A DNA stretch of 64,000 bases from an uncultured Mobiluncus sp. (GTDB lineage: Bacteria > Actinomycetota > Actinomycetes > Actinomycetales > Actinomycetaceae), in NCBI RefSeq assembly GCF_947254095.1, contig NZ_CAMYBV010000006.1, positions 1 to 64,000 of the forward strand. Direction: 5' to 3'. The notes below the pieces were generated by a model. The model saw only the letters and a program-made list of their open reading frames with translations. It was not told where the DNA came from and made no database searches. Shown piece by piece: positions 37,463 to 46,294 of this stretch. Position numbers and translations under genes: made by a program. Every line of letters begins with the position of its first letter. The stretch's first letter is position 1.

Positions 37463-39142
37463 TCACATCCGTTCGGGTGCAACCACACCCAACAGGTCCA
37501 AACCGTTACGCAGGACCTGGCCAACAGCGTTGTTCAGCGCCAGCAGCGCCGCGTGCTCGGCCGTCACCGGCTCATCACCAGCGGGGGTGACACGGCGCTT
37601 GCCGTACCAAGTGTGGTAAGCCCCCGCCAGGTTCTCCAAGTAGCGAGGCACCAGGTGCGTGGCGTTTTCGGCCGCGGCCGTCGCCGCTACCGACGGGAAT
37701 TGCGCCAGCACGCCGATAAGCGCCGCATCCGCCGGATCGCTGAGCTCCGCGGGGTCAAATCCTGCCTCGCAAGAAACCCCGTGTTCAGCAGCATTCTTGG
37801 CCACGTTAGCGGTGCGGGCGTGCGCATACTGAACGTAGTAAACAGGATTTTCGTTGGTATGCGAAGCCAACACATCAAGGTCGATAGCCAGCTGGGTATC
37901 CATCGAGGAACGCACCAGGGCGTAACGCGCCGCGTCAACGCCTACGGCTTCCACGAAGTCCTCCAGCGTGACAATATCTCCGGCACGCTTGCTCATACGC
38001 ACCGGTTCACCGTTCTTAAACAGGTTCACCAGCTGCCCGATGATAATCTGCATATTCTCGCCCGGCTTGTCGCCGTAAGCGGCGCACATTGCCATCATGC
38101 GTCCAACGTAACCGTGGTGGTCAGCCCCAAACAGGAATACGGTGCGATCGGCTCCGCGCCGGCGCTTGTCCTGATAGTAGGCCACGTCAGAGGCGAAGTA
38201 GGAGGCATTGCCGTCAGACTTAATGACCACGCGGTCTTTATCGTCTCCGTGTTTGGTTGTCAGCAGCCAGGTCGCGCCGTCTTTTTCGGCCACCTCGCCA
38301 CGCTCACGCAAGTAATCCAGCGCCTTGGTGACTGCCCCGGTTTCATAGAGGGAATTTTCGTGGAAGAACACATCGAATTCGGTACGGAAACCGCGCAGTG
38401 ATTCTTTAATTTCATCGAACATCATTTCGACGCCATGAGAACGGAAGTATTCTTGGGCGGCTGCATCATCCAGAGTTACCGGATCGGGGTCGCCCGCAGC
38501 TTTCGCTTCGGCTTGGACCTTGGCCGCAATGTCTGCAATATATTGCCCGCCGTAGCCGTCTTCGGGGGTTTCCTGGCCACGAGCCGCCGCCAGCAAAGAA
38601 ACCGCAAAGCGGTCGATTTGGGTACCGTGATCGTTAAAGTAGTACTCACGTGTGACTTTCGCCCCGCCAAACTTGTACAGACGCGCCAGGGAGTCCCCAA
38701 CGGCGGCCCAGCGAGCGCCGCCAATGTGCAGTGGTCCGGTCGGGTTGGCCGACACATACTCCAGGTTGATATGAATTCCTTTGAGGCTTTCACCGCGCCC
38801 ATATTCGTTACCGGAGGCCAGAATCTCAGCTACCAAAGCACCGGCGGCTCCGGCCTCGAGACGGATATTGATGAACCCCGGACCGGCGACTTCCGCGGAA
38901 GATACCCCGTCAATCTGAGCGATGGCGGAAGCGAAGATTTCTGCCAGTTCCCGTGGGTTCTTACCCACGGATTTGCCCAGCTGCAAGGCGATGTTCGTCG
39001 CCCAATCCCCATGGTCTCGGTTCTTGGGACGCTCCACGCGTACCTTTTCGGCCAAAACGCCGTCTGCCAAAACGATATTATTTTCCGCCGCTGCGGTGCC
39101 AAGTTGCGCAATTATGCGCTGAGTTAATTCTTCAGGAGTCAC
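37463..39142 (-). CDS. argS: Arginyl-tRNA synthetase
   Basis: The 559-residue class I synthetase has the HIGH motif as HIGG in NPTGPLHIGGARWAAVGD, the KMSKS equivalent VRMSKRAGD, the N-terminal Arg_tRNA_synt_N domain (tRNA D-loop contact) and the C-terminal DALR domain (YLENLAGAYHTWYG to the end). It starts at GTG with no Shine-Dalgarno but with a promoter whose -10 ends 6 nt upstream. A tRNA-Arg gene lies just beyond that promoter. It heads the aspartate-family operon, an argS-lysA order common in actinobacteria. Confidence 0.97.
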   Translation of the reverse strand: MTPEELTQRIIAQLGTAAAENNIVLADGVLAEKVRVERPKNRDHGDWATNIALQLGKSVGKNPRELAEIFASAIAQIDGVSSAEVAGPGFINIRLEAGAAGALVAEILASGNEYGRGESLKGIHINLEYVSANPTGPLHIGGARWAAVGDSLARLYKFGGAKVTREYYFNDHGTQIDRFAVSLLAAARGQETPEDGYGGQYIADIAAKVQAEAKAAGDPDPVTLDDAAAQEYFRSHGVEMMFDEIKESLRGFRTEFDVFFHENSLYETGAVTKALDYLRERGEVAEKDGATWLLTTKHGDDKDRVVIKSDGNASYFASDVAYYQDKRRRGADRTVFLFGADHHGYVGRMMAMCAAYGDKPGENMQIIIGQLVNLFKNGEPVRMSKRAGDIVTLEDFVEAVGVDAARYALVRSSMDTQLAIDLDVLASHTNENPVYYVQYAHARTANVAKNAAEHGVSCEAGFDPAELSDPADAALIGVLAQFPSVAATAAAENATHLVPRYLENLAGAYHTWYGKRRVTPAGDEPVTAEHAALLALNNAVGQVLRNGLDLLGVVAPERM

Positions 39143-39148
39143 CCCACC

Positions 39149-39178
39149 AGCCTAACGTTTCGTCGAGAGTACATTCAA
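39149..39178 (-). promoter_or_regulatory. Promoter for leaderless argS operon
   Basis: TTGAAT (39173-39178), an 18-nt spacer and TAGGCT (39149-39154) are followed by exactly 6 nt (GGTGGG) and the argS GTG. Confidence 0.65.
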
Positions 39179-39252
39179 ATTGGTTCGTTCGGGTGAAAAT
39201 TATGGGAAACAACGCCATGTCCATTGAGTGAGCGTACCGCTCGCGATTCAGC

Positions 39253-39324
39253 GCCCCGGATGGGATTCGAACCCACGACCTTTTGCTCCGGAGGCAAACA
39301 CTCTATCCACTGAGCTACCGGGGC
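39253..39324 (-). tRNA. tRNA-Arg (anticodon CCG)
   Basis: The minus strand folds as a complete cloverleaf: acceptor GCCCCGG/CCGGGGC, D-arm with GCTCAGTGGATAGAGT, anticodon arm TTGCCTCCGGAGCAA giving CCG, and a T-arm with GGGTTCGAATCCC. The 3' CCA is not encoded. It reads CGG codons. It lies between mntH and argS, transcribed in the same direction. Confidence 0.96.
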
Positions 39325-39375
39325 ATACTGTAATCAGCTCCAACAGTTTACCGCTTTGCTTCCAGAAGGTAAATT

Positions 39376-40632
39376 TTAGCCCCCAAAGCCCAGCACTAAC
39401 AGCACCAAAAGTCCCAGGTTCAGAGCCACAATCAAGGCTGCCACCACGATGTTAATTGCCAGCAGCCATTTGGGATCAGCAAACGGTCCCATAAGGTTCT
39501 TTTTCGATGTATAGATAACCAGAGGTAGCAGCGCAAAAGGAATTCCTAGGGACAGCAGCGCCTGGCTGAGCACCAGCGCCCAGGTGGGATCAAAACCGAA
39601 CGCCAAGATAGCCAATCCCGGTATCAAGGTCACCACGCGCCGCGCCAGTAGCGGAACGCGAATGTGCAGCAAACCGGCCATAATCTCTGAACCTGCATAA
39701 GCTCCCACCGAAGTGGAGGCCAATCCCGAAGCCAGCAACCCGACTGCAAACACCGTAGCCACCCCGCCACCAAGAGCGACGGCTATGACGTGGTAAGCAC
39801 CCTCGATAGTGTCCGTGTCCTCCTGTCCAGTTCCGGGGCCGTGCAACGAGGCGGCAGCCAGCAGTACCAGGGCAATGTTGACCGAACCGGCCACCAGCAA
39901 CGCCCAGAACACATCCAGTTTCGTCGCCCGAAGGAGTCTGCGCTTGTGGTCGTCCGTGTGCTCCGAACCGTGACGGTCTTTTGTTAGGGAAGAATGCAGG
40001 TAAATCGCGTGTGGCATCACGGTGGCGCCGAGCATGGAGGCCGCCACTAGTACCGAGTCAGCGCTAGGGAATGTAGGCCGCAGTCCCGCCACAGCAGCTT
40101 GCCAGGAGGGCGGCGCGACCACCAGTCCGCCCACGAAACCCAGGGTGATGACCAGGAGCAGAGCGATGATGACTCGTTCAAACACAATCTGACCGGAAGT
40201 ATTTTGTAAAAACAGCAGCCCTAAAGACACCACACCGATTATCAAGCCGCCCACCAGCAAGGGAGTTCCAAACAACAGGTTGAGGGCGATGGCTCCGCCG
40301 ATGACTTCGGCCAGGTCGGTGGCACCCGCCACAATTTCGGCTTGAATCCAAAAGGCGAGTCGCCCCGGTCGGCGCAAACGGTCGCCCAGGACCTGCGGCA
40401 GGGACCGGCCGGTGACAATTCCAAATTTTGCGCTCTCATATTGCACCAGCATGGCCATCAAGTTAGCCAGCACCAACACCCACACTAACGCGTAACCGTA
40501 GCGAGCTCCAGCAGTGATATTAGCAGCAACGTTACCCGGATCCACGTAGGCTACAGCGGCTACGAAAGCCGGCCCCATCAGGGCAACCAGAGACTTTTGA
40601 GGGGTTTTCGGTTCGTCGGAAAGGTAAGGCAT
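39376..40632 (-). CDS. mntH: Nramp-family divalent metal transporter
   Basis: The 418-residue protein has about eleven membrane helices and the two metal-site motifs of Nramp transporters: DPGN in AYVDPGNVAANI (helix 1) and MPH in GATVMPHAIYLHS (helix 6). It imports Mn(II), and perhaps Fe(II), with protons. The ATG is reached by a promoter whose -10 ends 6 nt upstream, so the mRNA should be leaderless. A DtxR/MntR-like inverted repeat covers the start codon, which suggests metal repression. Confidence 0.95.
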   Translation of the reverse strand: MPYLSDEPKTPQKSLVALMGPAFVAAVAYVDPGNVAANITAGARYGYALVWVLVLANLMAMLVQYESAKFGIVTGRSLPQVLGDRLRRPGRLAFWIQAEIVAGATDLAEVIGGAIALNLLFGTPLLVGGLIIGVVSLGLLFLQNTSGQIVFERVIIALLLVITLGFVGGLVVAPPSWQAAVAGLRPTFPSADSVLVAASMLGATVMPHAIYLHSSLTKDRHGSEHTDDHKRRLLRATKLDVFWALLVAGSVNIALVLLAAASLHGPGTGQEDTDTIEGAYHVIAVALGGGVATVFAVGLLASGLASTSVGAYAGSEIMAGLLHIRVPLLARRVVTLIPGLAILAFGFDPTWALVLSQALLSLGIPFALLPLVIYTSKKNLMGPFADPKWLLAINIVVAALIVALNLGLLVLLVLGFGG

Positions 40633-40636
40633 ACCT
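40622..40636. promoter_or_regulatory. DtxR/IdeR/MntR-like operator over the mntH start
   Basis: AGGTAAGGCATACCT is an imperfect 15-bp inverted repeat (6 of 7 pairs). The 19-nt window around it on the minus strand matches 13 of 19 positions of the DtxR/IdeR consensus TTAGGTTAGSCTAACCTAA by my count. It covers the predicted transcription start and the ATG, which is an effective place for repression. Confidence 0.55.
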
Positions 40637-40638
40637 AC

Positions 40639-40666
40639 ACCTTACGCGAAACTGCTAGGCAGTCAA
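40639..40666 (-). promoter_or_regulatory. Promoter of mntH
   Basis: TTGACT (40661-40666), a 16-nt spacer and TAAGGT (40639-40644) form a strong promoter; 6 nt separate the -10 from the ATG. Confidence 0.75.
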
Positions 40667-40702
40667 ACCCCGACGAGAAACGCGGAGGTAGAGAAGGGAA
40701 AC

Positions 40703-41092
40703 TTAGGCTTCAGTGTCCAAGGCTCGACCCACCGAGCCGTTGCCGAGCATGGCGCGCATGGAAGTAAAGGTGGCGATGCGGTCGTGTTGGCTCAGCGGCT
40801 GCGGGCGACGCATCAGGAGTTGCTGGCTTTGCGAATGGGTGGCGGAGGCAGAAACCTGGTTGACCCGAGATTCAGCCAAAGTCAGAGCAAACAGAGAGGC
40901 AGAATCAGCTCCGGGTTCGATGACCTCGCCGGTGACGGACTTAATGAGGTCACGGTCGCCGCGGGAAAGGTGGGACAGCACCCACTGAGTGTGTTCGTCG
41001 ACAACGGTCTGAGCCCCACGCAACACATCGCTGCTTTGGCGCTGCTTCGCGACCACAGCTGCTAAACGAACTGCCGAGCGCTGCTGTTCCAT
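40703..41092 (-). CDS. Hypothetical protein
   Basis: A 129-residue soluble protein with no signal peptide or membrane helix and no family I recognise. It is rich in Ser, Gln and Arg, with a helical N-terminus (MEQQRSAVRLAAVVAKQRQ) and a SASATHSQSQQLL stretch. The ATG has AGAGAGG about 8 nt upstream. An opposite-strand frame also exists here, but the initiation signals favour this strand. It lies alone, 70 bp upstream of mntH on the same strand. Confidence 0.55.
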   Translation of the reverse strand: MEQQRSAVRLAAVVAKQRQSSDVLRGAQTVVDEHTQWVLSHLSRGDRDLIKSVTGEVIEPGADSASLFALTLAESRVNQVSASATHSQSQQLLMRRPQPLSQHDRIATFTSMRAMLGNGSVGRALDTEA

Positions 41093-41234
41093 TGCCTAAC
41101 CTCTCTTTGTAAGTATGTCGATATCAGTAATCTACCAGTTACCTTCGTCAGCTCCAAGGGAATTCTTAGCTTTTTCTGATATTTATTTCAGAATTTGCTA
41201 AGTATTCCTTGTTATTTCAACCAATTTTTGGTAT

Positions 41235-42194
41235 TTAGCTGGAAGAATCCTTAGTGCGGGTTTGGGCTAATGTACTGACAATATCGGTGTAAATCCCATC
41301 AATTCCAAGGGAAACTAAACGTCGATATGACGTAGTGTCATTCACCGTCCACACATAAACCGGACAGCCCAGGGTGTGCGCTGCCGCCACAAACCGCGGG
41401 GTCACGATGTTTATTTCCCGGATACTTTCCGGCACGGCCAGAGCGCAGTGAAAGTCTCTGAGCAGGCGCGGCACTATGCCGACGCGGTAGAGCCGTTCCA
41501 AATGACGTTTTTCCGCTAACCCCACCATTACGCGGCGCGTTTTGGCTTCAATTTGAGCCATCGTTTCGGTTCCCCGTTCCGGGGAGAAAAAAGTTTCCGG
41601 GGGAATTTCTACGCTGCGAATCTCCGGGTGGATTGGCCGCACCAAACCGGCGGCAGCTACCCCCAGGAGCCGCGCAATGTCTCGCGCTCCGGGCAAATAT
41701 CCGCACACCGGCCCGAGGCACCGGGCCATTCGCCAGACTCGCCGGGCAGAAAAAGACCCTAATGCAAGACGTCCCAGGTCGCGGCGCCCCTGTAAAACGC
41801 GCAGTGCCCCCGGTACGACCGCATCGGTTTTCGCGTCGATATTTAGGTAAATTTCGGGGTAACGATCGAGGAATTCTTCCAGACTCAAAGGCTGCTCGCC
41901 GTTAGGCAGCCGGTGTCTGCACAGCTCAGCCCACGAAACTTCGGCAATAGCAATTTCCCCATCCACCGCGTGCCACAGCGGGTCGTGGCTGATTACGGGA
42001 GCCCCGTCGGTGGTGGCGTGAATATCAGTTTCCAACCCGGCAACCGCCTGGCAAGAAACAGCCCAGTCGAAGGCAGCTCGTGAATTCTCCGGAACCGAGC
42101 ACCCCAGAGCCGTGCTGGCGGACACTGCCGCTCCGCGATGAGCCAACAATACTGGCCGATGGCGAGAAACGGGAAAAACAGGAGCGGGTCGCAA
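41235..42194 (-). CDS. Glycerophosphodiester phosphodiesterase family protein
   Basis: The 319-residue protein follows the GDPD pattern: LLAHRGAAVS near 17, PENSRAAFDWAV, LETDIHATTDGAPVISHD (Glu and Asp for the divalent metal, then the catalytic His), and the C-terminal VYVWTVNDTTSYRRLVSLGIDGIYTD. It would release glycerol-3-phosphate from deacylated phospholipids. There is no signal peptide, so it is probably cytoplasmic. The start is TTG, 15 bp after the M23 gene. The 142-bp AT-rich gap after it (41093-41234) shows no gene. Confidence 0.88.
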   Translation of the reverse strand: MRPAPVFPVSRHRPVLLAHRGAAVSASTALGCSVPENSRAAFDWAVSCQAVAGLETDIHATTDGAPVISHDPLWHAVDGEIAIAEVSWAELCRHRLPNGEQPLSLEEFLDRYPEIYLNIDAKTDAVVPGALRVLQGRRDLGRLALGSFSARRVWRMARCLGPVCGYLPGARDIARLLGVAAAGLVRPIHPEIRSVEIPPETFFSPERGTETMAQIEAKTRRVMVGLAEKRHLERLYRVGIVPRLLRDFHCALAVPESIREINIVTPRFVAAAHTLGCPVYVWTVNDTTSYRRLVSLGIDGIYTDIVSTLAQTRTKDSSS

Positions 42195-42209
42195 AATCAG
42201 GCTATAAAT

Positions 42210-43034
42210 CTAGGAGCAAATCTGATTGATGAACCTGGCGCCATGACGCTTCATCCAACCCATAGGCTCGACGGATTCCTTGTCAGGGTTGCGAATTTCA
42301 AAATGCAAGTGAGGTCCGGTGGAACGGCCAGTCGAGCCCACGCCAGCGATAACATCTCCGGCTTTCACCTTTTCGCCCTCATGCACATAAATTCCATTGC
42401 TATACATATGCAGGTAACGAGAATAGAACACTTCGCCATCCCAAACATGCTTGACGGTAATAATGCCGGTGGAACCCTGCATTCCCGCTTCCGTCACAAT
42501 TCCGTCAGCTACCGCGTGGATATTCGTACCGGTGGGGGCGGAAAGATCAACGCCCTCGTGCATCAGTCGAGTTCCCGTCACCGGATTGACTCGCATCCCC
42601 CACGGGGAAGTAAACGTGTAGCTTCCCGACAGCAGTGGCCACAGCAATAGTTCTTCCTCCGGAGCGGCGGAAGCGTCGCCGTTAGCGGAGCCCTGCGCGG
42701 CACACTGGCCCAATGCGGAGGCTTCCACCACACGGGAGCGCGAGCTGGCGGGAACCGCGTTTAAGTCGGAGTCGTAATCGGTAGCGCCGCTGGCCTTAGC
42801 CACGACGGAGAGCAAAGTCTGATTGGTGCTGAAATCAAAATTCGGAGAGGCAATGGACAGATTCGGAGAAACCATCCCGGAAAGCGGAGCGACGACGGTG
42901 ATAGCCGAAACCACGCCCAGCAACACTAGGCGCGGCGCATTGAAAACTTGTGCTTCTTTACGGATGCGCGCGGACTGAGCGCGATTGCGCAATTCGCGTG
43001 CTTCCCGACGAGTGCGAGGCTTTTCGCTTACCAC
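42210..43034 (-). CDS. M23-family cell-wall metallopeptidase, membrane anchored
   Basis: The 274-residue protein has a basic cytosolic start, one membrane helix (about 33-55), a spacer, and a C-terminal LytM/M23 domain: zinc ligands in MHEGVDLS and HLHFE, with GMRVNPVTG and YLHMYSNGIYVHEGEKVKAGDVIAGVGSTGRSTGPHL-type strands in order. Such enzymes cut or help regulate cutting of peptidoglycan cross-bridges. The start is GTG with GGAAGG upstream. A GTAAC-type repeat is upstream of its promoter, as for the NlpC/P60 gene. Confidence 0.92.
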   Translation of the reverse strand: MVSEKPRTRREARELRNRAQSARIRKEAQVFNAPRLVLLGVVSAITVVAPLSGMVSPNLSIASPNFDFSTNQTLLSVVAKASGATDYDSDLNAVPASSRSRVVEASALGQCAAQGSANGDASAAPEEELLLWPLLSGSYTFTSPWGMRVNPVTGTRLMHEGVDLSAPTGTNIHAVADGIVTEAGMQGSTGIITVKHVWDGEVFYSRYLHMYSNGIYVHEGEKVKAGDVIAGVGSTGRSTGPHLHFEIRNPDKESVEPMGWMKRHGARFINQICS

Positions 43035-43073
43035 GGGCTACCTTCCGACTCTGGATAACAACTCGAGCTCAAG

Positions 43074-43101
43074 TTTATAACAAGTCGATAACGATTTGCA
43101 A
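43074..43101 (-). promoter_or_regulatory. Promoter of the M23 gene
   Basis: TTGCAA (43096-43101), a 16-nt spacer and TATAAA (43074-43079) on the minus strand; predicted start near 43067. Confidence 0.55.
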
Positions 43102-43125
43102 TTAAATTAGTGTATCAACTTTCAC

Positions 43126-43150
43126 TTTAGTAACATTTGTTAACACTAAA
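43126..43150. promoter_or_regulatory. GTAAC/GTTAAC repeat (MtrA-box-like) upstream of the M23 gene
   Basis: GTAACATTTGTTAACA (43130-43145) holds two related half-sites 4 nt apart, flanked by TTTAGT and ACTAAA inverted arms (43126-43131, 43145-43150). It sits at about -63 to -78 of the predicted start, nearly the same place as the similar element before the NlpC/P60 gene. Confidence 0.45.
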
Positions 43151-43223
43151 CGCTTTTTTACGAAAATTACCTGAAAAAATCGTGGATTTTTAGTATCAAT
43201 TTCGCCGCGTAGTTTTGCGCCGC

Positions 43224-44258
43224 TCAGAGCAAATCCCGAACCTCACCGACCAGTTCTTCCAGGATATCTTCCAAGAAGATTACTCCGATAACTGTTCCGG
43301 GACCGTCTGGTTTGACCACCCCAGCCAGGTGAGTGCCTTGCTTTTGCATCACTCGCAGGGCATCCTCCACTTCCATCTGGGGGGTCACGGTGATTAACGA
43401 GCGAATCCGCCAGGGTTCCAATGGCTTCTCACGCGATTCTTTCTCTACCGCAATGACATCTTTGATGTGCAAGTATCCGGTAATATTCCCGGTTTCATCA
43501 ATAATCGGGATACGCGAAAACCCGGTACGTGCCACGGTTTTTTCTGCCTTTACAGGAGTGATATCCGCGGGCAACGTCACCAAGTTCTCTAAACCGACCA
43601 TTACCCCGGACACCACTTCCGCAGAAAACTCCAGCGTCCCGGAAAGTAGACCCAGGTCATCTTCCAAAACCCCCTGCTCGCGGGATTTCTCAACGATTGA
43701 AGACATTTCCTCGACTGTAAAACTCACCCCAACTTCATGTTGCGGTTCCATGCCAAACAACCTCACCACCGAGTTCGCAAAGCGATTCATGGCGCCGATG
43801 ACGGGACGCAACGCCCTTTCTATCGCCACCATTGGGGGTGAGTAAATCAAGATGAGTCGAGTGTGGGCCGAAACCGAGGTATATTTCGGAATCATCTCAC
43901 CGGCCACCACGTGCAGGTACAGAACAATCAGCAAAGCGAGAATGATAGCTAGGGAATGGGCACTGACGGCAGGCAGTCCCAGCCGTAGCGCCACCGGCAA
44001 CAGCAGATGCGCAATAGCCGGTTCCGCCACCACTCCCAATCCGGTAGACGCCAACGTAATTCCCAACTGACAAACGGCGAGCATCTCGGAAACATTTTCT
44101 ACCGCAATCAGTGCGGAGGCCGCCCCCCGTTTTCCCTCTTTCACTAGGGGTTCAATCTCAGCTTTGCGTGAAGCCGTTAACGAGAATTCTGCCCCGACAA
44201 AGAAAGCATTGATGGCCAGGAGTACCACCATCAAAACTAAGGCAACCCAATCACTCAT
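43224..44258 (-). CDS. CNNM-family (DUF21-CBS) membrane protein
   Basis: The 344-residue protein has a DUF21/CNNM transmembrane domain (about 1-190, starting ALVLMVVLLAINAFFVGAEFSL) and a CBS pair (about 205-340, with GFSRIPIIDETGNITGYLHIKD). It lacks the C-terminal CorC_HlyC domain present in its upstream paralogue. Members are linked to Mg or other divalent-cation export. It overlaps the preceding CNNM gene by 8 bases, so the two are co-translated and may form a heterodimer. Confidence 0.9.
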   Translation of the reverse strand: MSDWVALVLMVVLLAINAFFVGAEFSLTASRKAEIEPLVKEGKRGAASALIAVENVSEMLAVCQLGITLASTGLGVVAEPAIAHLLLPVALRLGLPAVSAHSLAIILALLIVLYLHVVAGEMIPKYTSVSAHTRLILIYSPPMVAIERALRPVIGAMNRFANSVVRLFGMEPQHEVGVSFTVEEMSSIVEKSREQGVLEDDLGLLSGTLEFSAEVVSGVMVGLENLVTLPADITPVKAEKTVARTGFSRIPIIDETGNITGYLHIKDVIAVEKESREKPLEPWRIRSLITVTPQMEVEDALRVMQKQGTHLAGVVKPDGPGTVIGVIFLEDILEELVGEVRDLL

Positions 44259-45618
44259 GCGTCACCTCCGGAGAAGTCAGCTGCCTGCCAGGAACAGGAT
44301 TGCGGGTGATGCGAACTCGGTCGATGCGCCGACCGTCCATCTGTTCGACACGCAAAAGATATCCGTTGACCAGGACTGTATCACCTTGCGAAGGAATGTG
44401 GCCCAGTTCGTTCATAATCAAGCCCCCCAAAGTTTCGTAGGGGCCTTCATCGGGCAGCTCCACTTTAGTTTGAATCAACAGTTCATCAGGACGTATCAAC
44501 CCCGGAACCAGCCACTCGCCTTCCAGAGGATGATTAATCCCAGCAGCGTGCTGATCGTGTTCATCCGCGACCTCACCCACGATTTCTTCGACCGCGTCCT
44601 CCAAAGTCACGATGCCCGAAGTGCCCCCGTACTCGTCTACCACCACCGCTGTTTGACTGCCAGCATCACGCAGCAGCACCATCAAATCCGCCAGTCCCAT
44701 CGTCTCGGGAACCCTGGGAACTTCATACATCAGCGACGACGAAGTGACCACGACTTCACCGCGGCGTTCATAAGGGACGGATACGGCTCGGCGCAGATTG
44801 GCGAATCCCAGGATGTCGTCCAAACCGTCCGGCCCAATCACCGGGAAACGAGAATGTCCGGTTTCCCGTGCTTTGGCGATGAGGTCGTCCGCGGTGTCAT
44901 TCTGAGTCAAATAGTGCACCCGCCCGCGGTCTGTCATCACGTCTTTCGCCGCCAAACCAGAAATATGCACCGAACGGGTAAACAGGGAAGCAGTCGATAA
45001 ATCCAGCAGCCCTTCTTCCGCGCTTTGCCGCACCATCGCCACGAGTTCCTGGGCGGAATGAGCCCCGGATAGTTCTTCCACAACTTCCACACCCATCCGG
45101 TCCAGCACGAAGTTCGCCGAAGCCTTGAGCACCACAATGAGAGGCTTGAAAATAAAGGTGAACGCCCGCTGCGGACGCACCACAAAGCCGGCCGTTTTCA
45201 TGGGGTCTGCCAGCGCCAGGTTCTTGGGGATGAGTTCACCAAAGACCATGGAATACAGATTCGTGATGACCAGAGCGACCACCGCGCCCAGTGCCGTGGC
45301 TGCGGCCAGAGCCATCCCGGTATGTCCCAAACCGCGTGTCACCAGGTTCGCGATGGCTGTTTGGGTGGTGTAACCCACCATAATTGTGGACAGGGTAATG
45401 CCCACCTGAGTACCCGAAAGTTGGGTAGACAGATTAGAAATAGAGTCCTTCACAAGGGCGGCCCGCTTGTCGCCGTTAGCCGCGCGCCCCGCAACTCTGG
45501 CGGGGTCGACAGCTAGGAAGGCAAACTCAGTGGCTACAAAAAAAGCTGTGACCAAAGTCAGAATCAACCCCACCGCCACCAACAGCCAGTCAGCCACGAC
45601 AGGACTCAACCGACCCAC
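44251..45618 (-). CDS. CNNM/CorC-family (DUF21-CBS-CorC) membrane protein
   Basis: The 455-residue protein has the full domain set: DUF21 membrane region (about 1-200, FFVATEFAFLAVDPARVAGRA), CBS pair (about 215-345, SRFPVIGPDGLDDILGF and DEYGGTSGIVTLEDAVEEIVG) and the CorC_HlyC transporter-associated domain (about 365-440). Often labelled haemolysin, it is more likely a divalent-cation efflux or homeostasis protein. The start is GTG with only a weak AAGGGC upstream. It is the longer partner of an overlapping CNNM pair. Confidence 0.92.
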   Translation of the reverse strand: MGRLSPVVADWLLVAVGLILTLVTAFFVATEFAFLAVDPARVAGRAANGDKRAALVKDSISNLSTQLSGTQVGITLSTIMVGYTTQTAIANLVTRGLGHTGMALAAATALGAVVALVITNLYSMVFGELIPKNLALADPMKTAGFVVRPQRAFTFIFKPLIVVLKASANFVLDRMGVEVVEELSGAHSAQELVAMVRQSAEEGLLDLSTASLFTRSVHISGLAAKDVMTDRGRVHYLTQNDTADDLIAKARETGHSRFPVIGPDGLDDILGFANLRRAVSVPYERRGEVVVTSSSLMYEVPRVPETMGLADLMVLLRDAGSQTAVVVDEYGGTSGIVTLEDAVEEIVGEVADEHDQHAAGINHPLEGEWLVPGLIRPDELLIQTKVELPDEGPYETLGGLIMNELGHIPSQGDTVLVNGYLLRVEQMDGRRIDRVRITRNPVPGRQLTSPEVTHE

Positions 45619-45736
45619 CGCCCTTGTGCGCCCTCATCTGAAACTAAAGCGGGACGACCGGGCTGAAACCGGAAAAGCGGGGTGGGGAACAGAAAAAAAG
45701 ATAATCGCGGGATGTCTTGCAGTTTAACCACCGTAC

Positions 45737-46198
45737 TTATTTGCCAGCTGCGGCGGCACGGACAATTTCGCGGCGGACCCGCAGAGAAGGCTGGCCGTTG
45801 CCATCGGCTAGGACCATGCCCAAGCCTCCCGCCAGCGAACCCCCAGCTACCAAGCCGCGGGTGTATTCTTTGCGTTCCTCTGAGGAATTCGCTGCCCAAA
45901 CCGGATTGTTGACCACGCTGATGGGAAGGTTCACGACCGCCAAAATGAGGGCGCAAATCCGGGGGTATTTCCCCAGGGCCAGACCCAGCGCGGTCACCGC
46001 CGTAGCGGCTCCAGCCAGGCGCGACAGCAGCTTCGCATCCGAAGTCAGCATGGGCGGCAGCCCGATTTTTTCTAGGGTCGGCTCCATCTTTCGGAAACGT
46101 TCCACGTGGTCTGCGGGGTTACGCAAAGCGTCGAGGCCGTCATGAATGAACACCGCAGCCAGCAGCGGACGTGAAATAAAACGCAGTAAAGTCCTCAT
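45737..46198 (-). CDS. DoxX-family membrane protein
   Basis: Taken from ATG 46198, this is a 153-residue protein with four hydrophobic helices and the DoxX features LLRFISRPLLAAVFIHDGLDALRNP, then AALSRLAG-like and GLALGKYPRICALILAVV segments. A GTG 36 nt upstream is possible. DoxX proteins act at the membrane in redox and thiol-stress defence in some actinobacteria (the MRC complex). It is divergent from the SigH gene, which fits that theme, but no shared operator was identified. Confidence 0.82.
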   Translation of the reverse strand: MRTLLRFISRPLLAAVFIHDGLDALRNPADHVERFRKMEPTLEKIGLPPMLTSDAKLLSRLAGAATAVTALGLALGKYPRICALILAVVNLPISVVNNPVWAANSSEERKEYTRGLVAGGSLAGGLGMVLADGNGQPSLRVRREIVRAAAAGK

Positions 46199-46260
46199 AA
46201 CACTATTGTCCCCATTTTTTAGACCAGTTCGCACCTTTTCGAAACGTTTTTAGGCGGTGA

Positions 46261-46285
46261 GGAATAAAAACCACCCACTCCGGTT
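46261..46285 (+). promoter_or_regulatory. SigR/SigH-type promoter upstream of sigH
   Basis: GGAAT (46261-46265) and GTT (46283-46285) are 17 nt apart. This is the ECF SigR/SigH pattern (GGAAT, about 18 nt, GTT) and it points at sigH, so sigH probably activates itself. The predicted start falls within a few bases of an in-frame GTG at 46295. Confidence 0.6.
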
Positions 46286-46294
46286 ATAACAGGT

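Noticed and set aside
39253..39324. Attachment site for an integrated element at tRNA-Arg
   Set aside because: No direct repeat of the tRNA end and no integrase were seen in the window.
44251..45618. Haemolysin toxin pair
   Set aside because: The DUF21-CBS-CorC domain order is that of cation-homeostasis proteins; the haemolysin label is historical.
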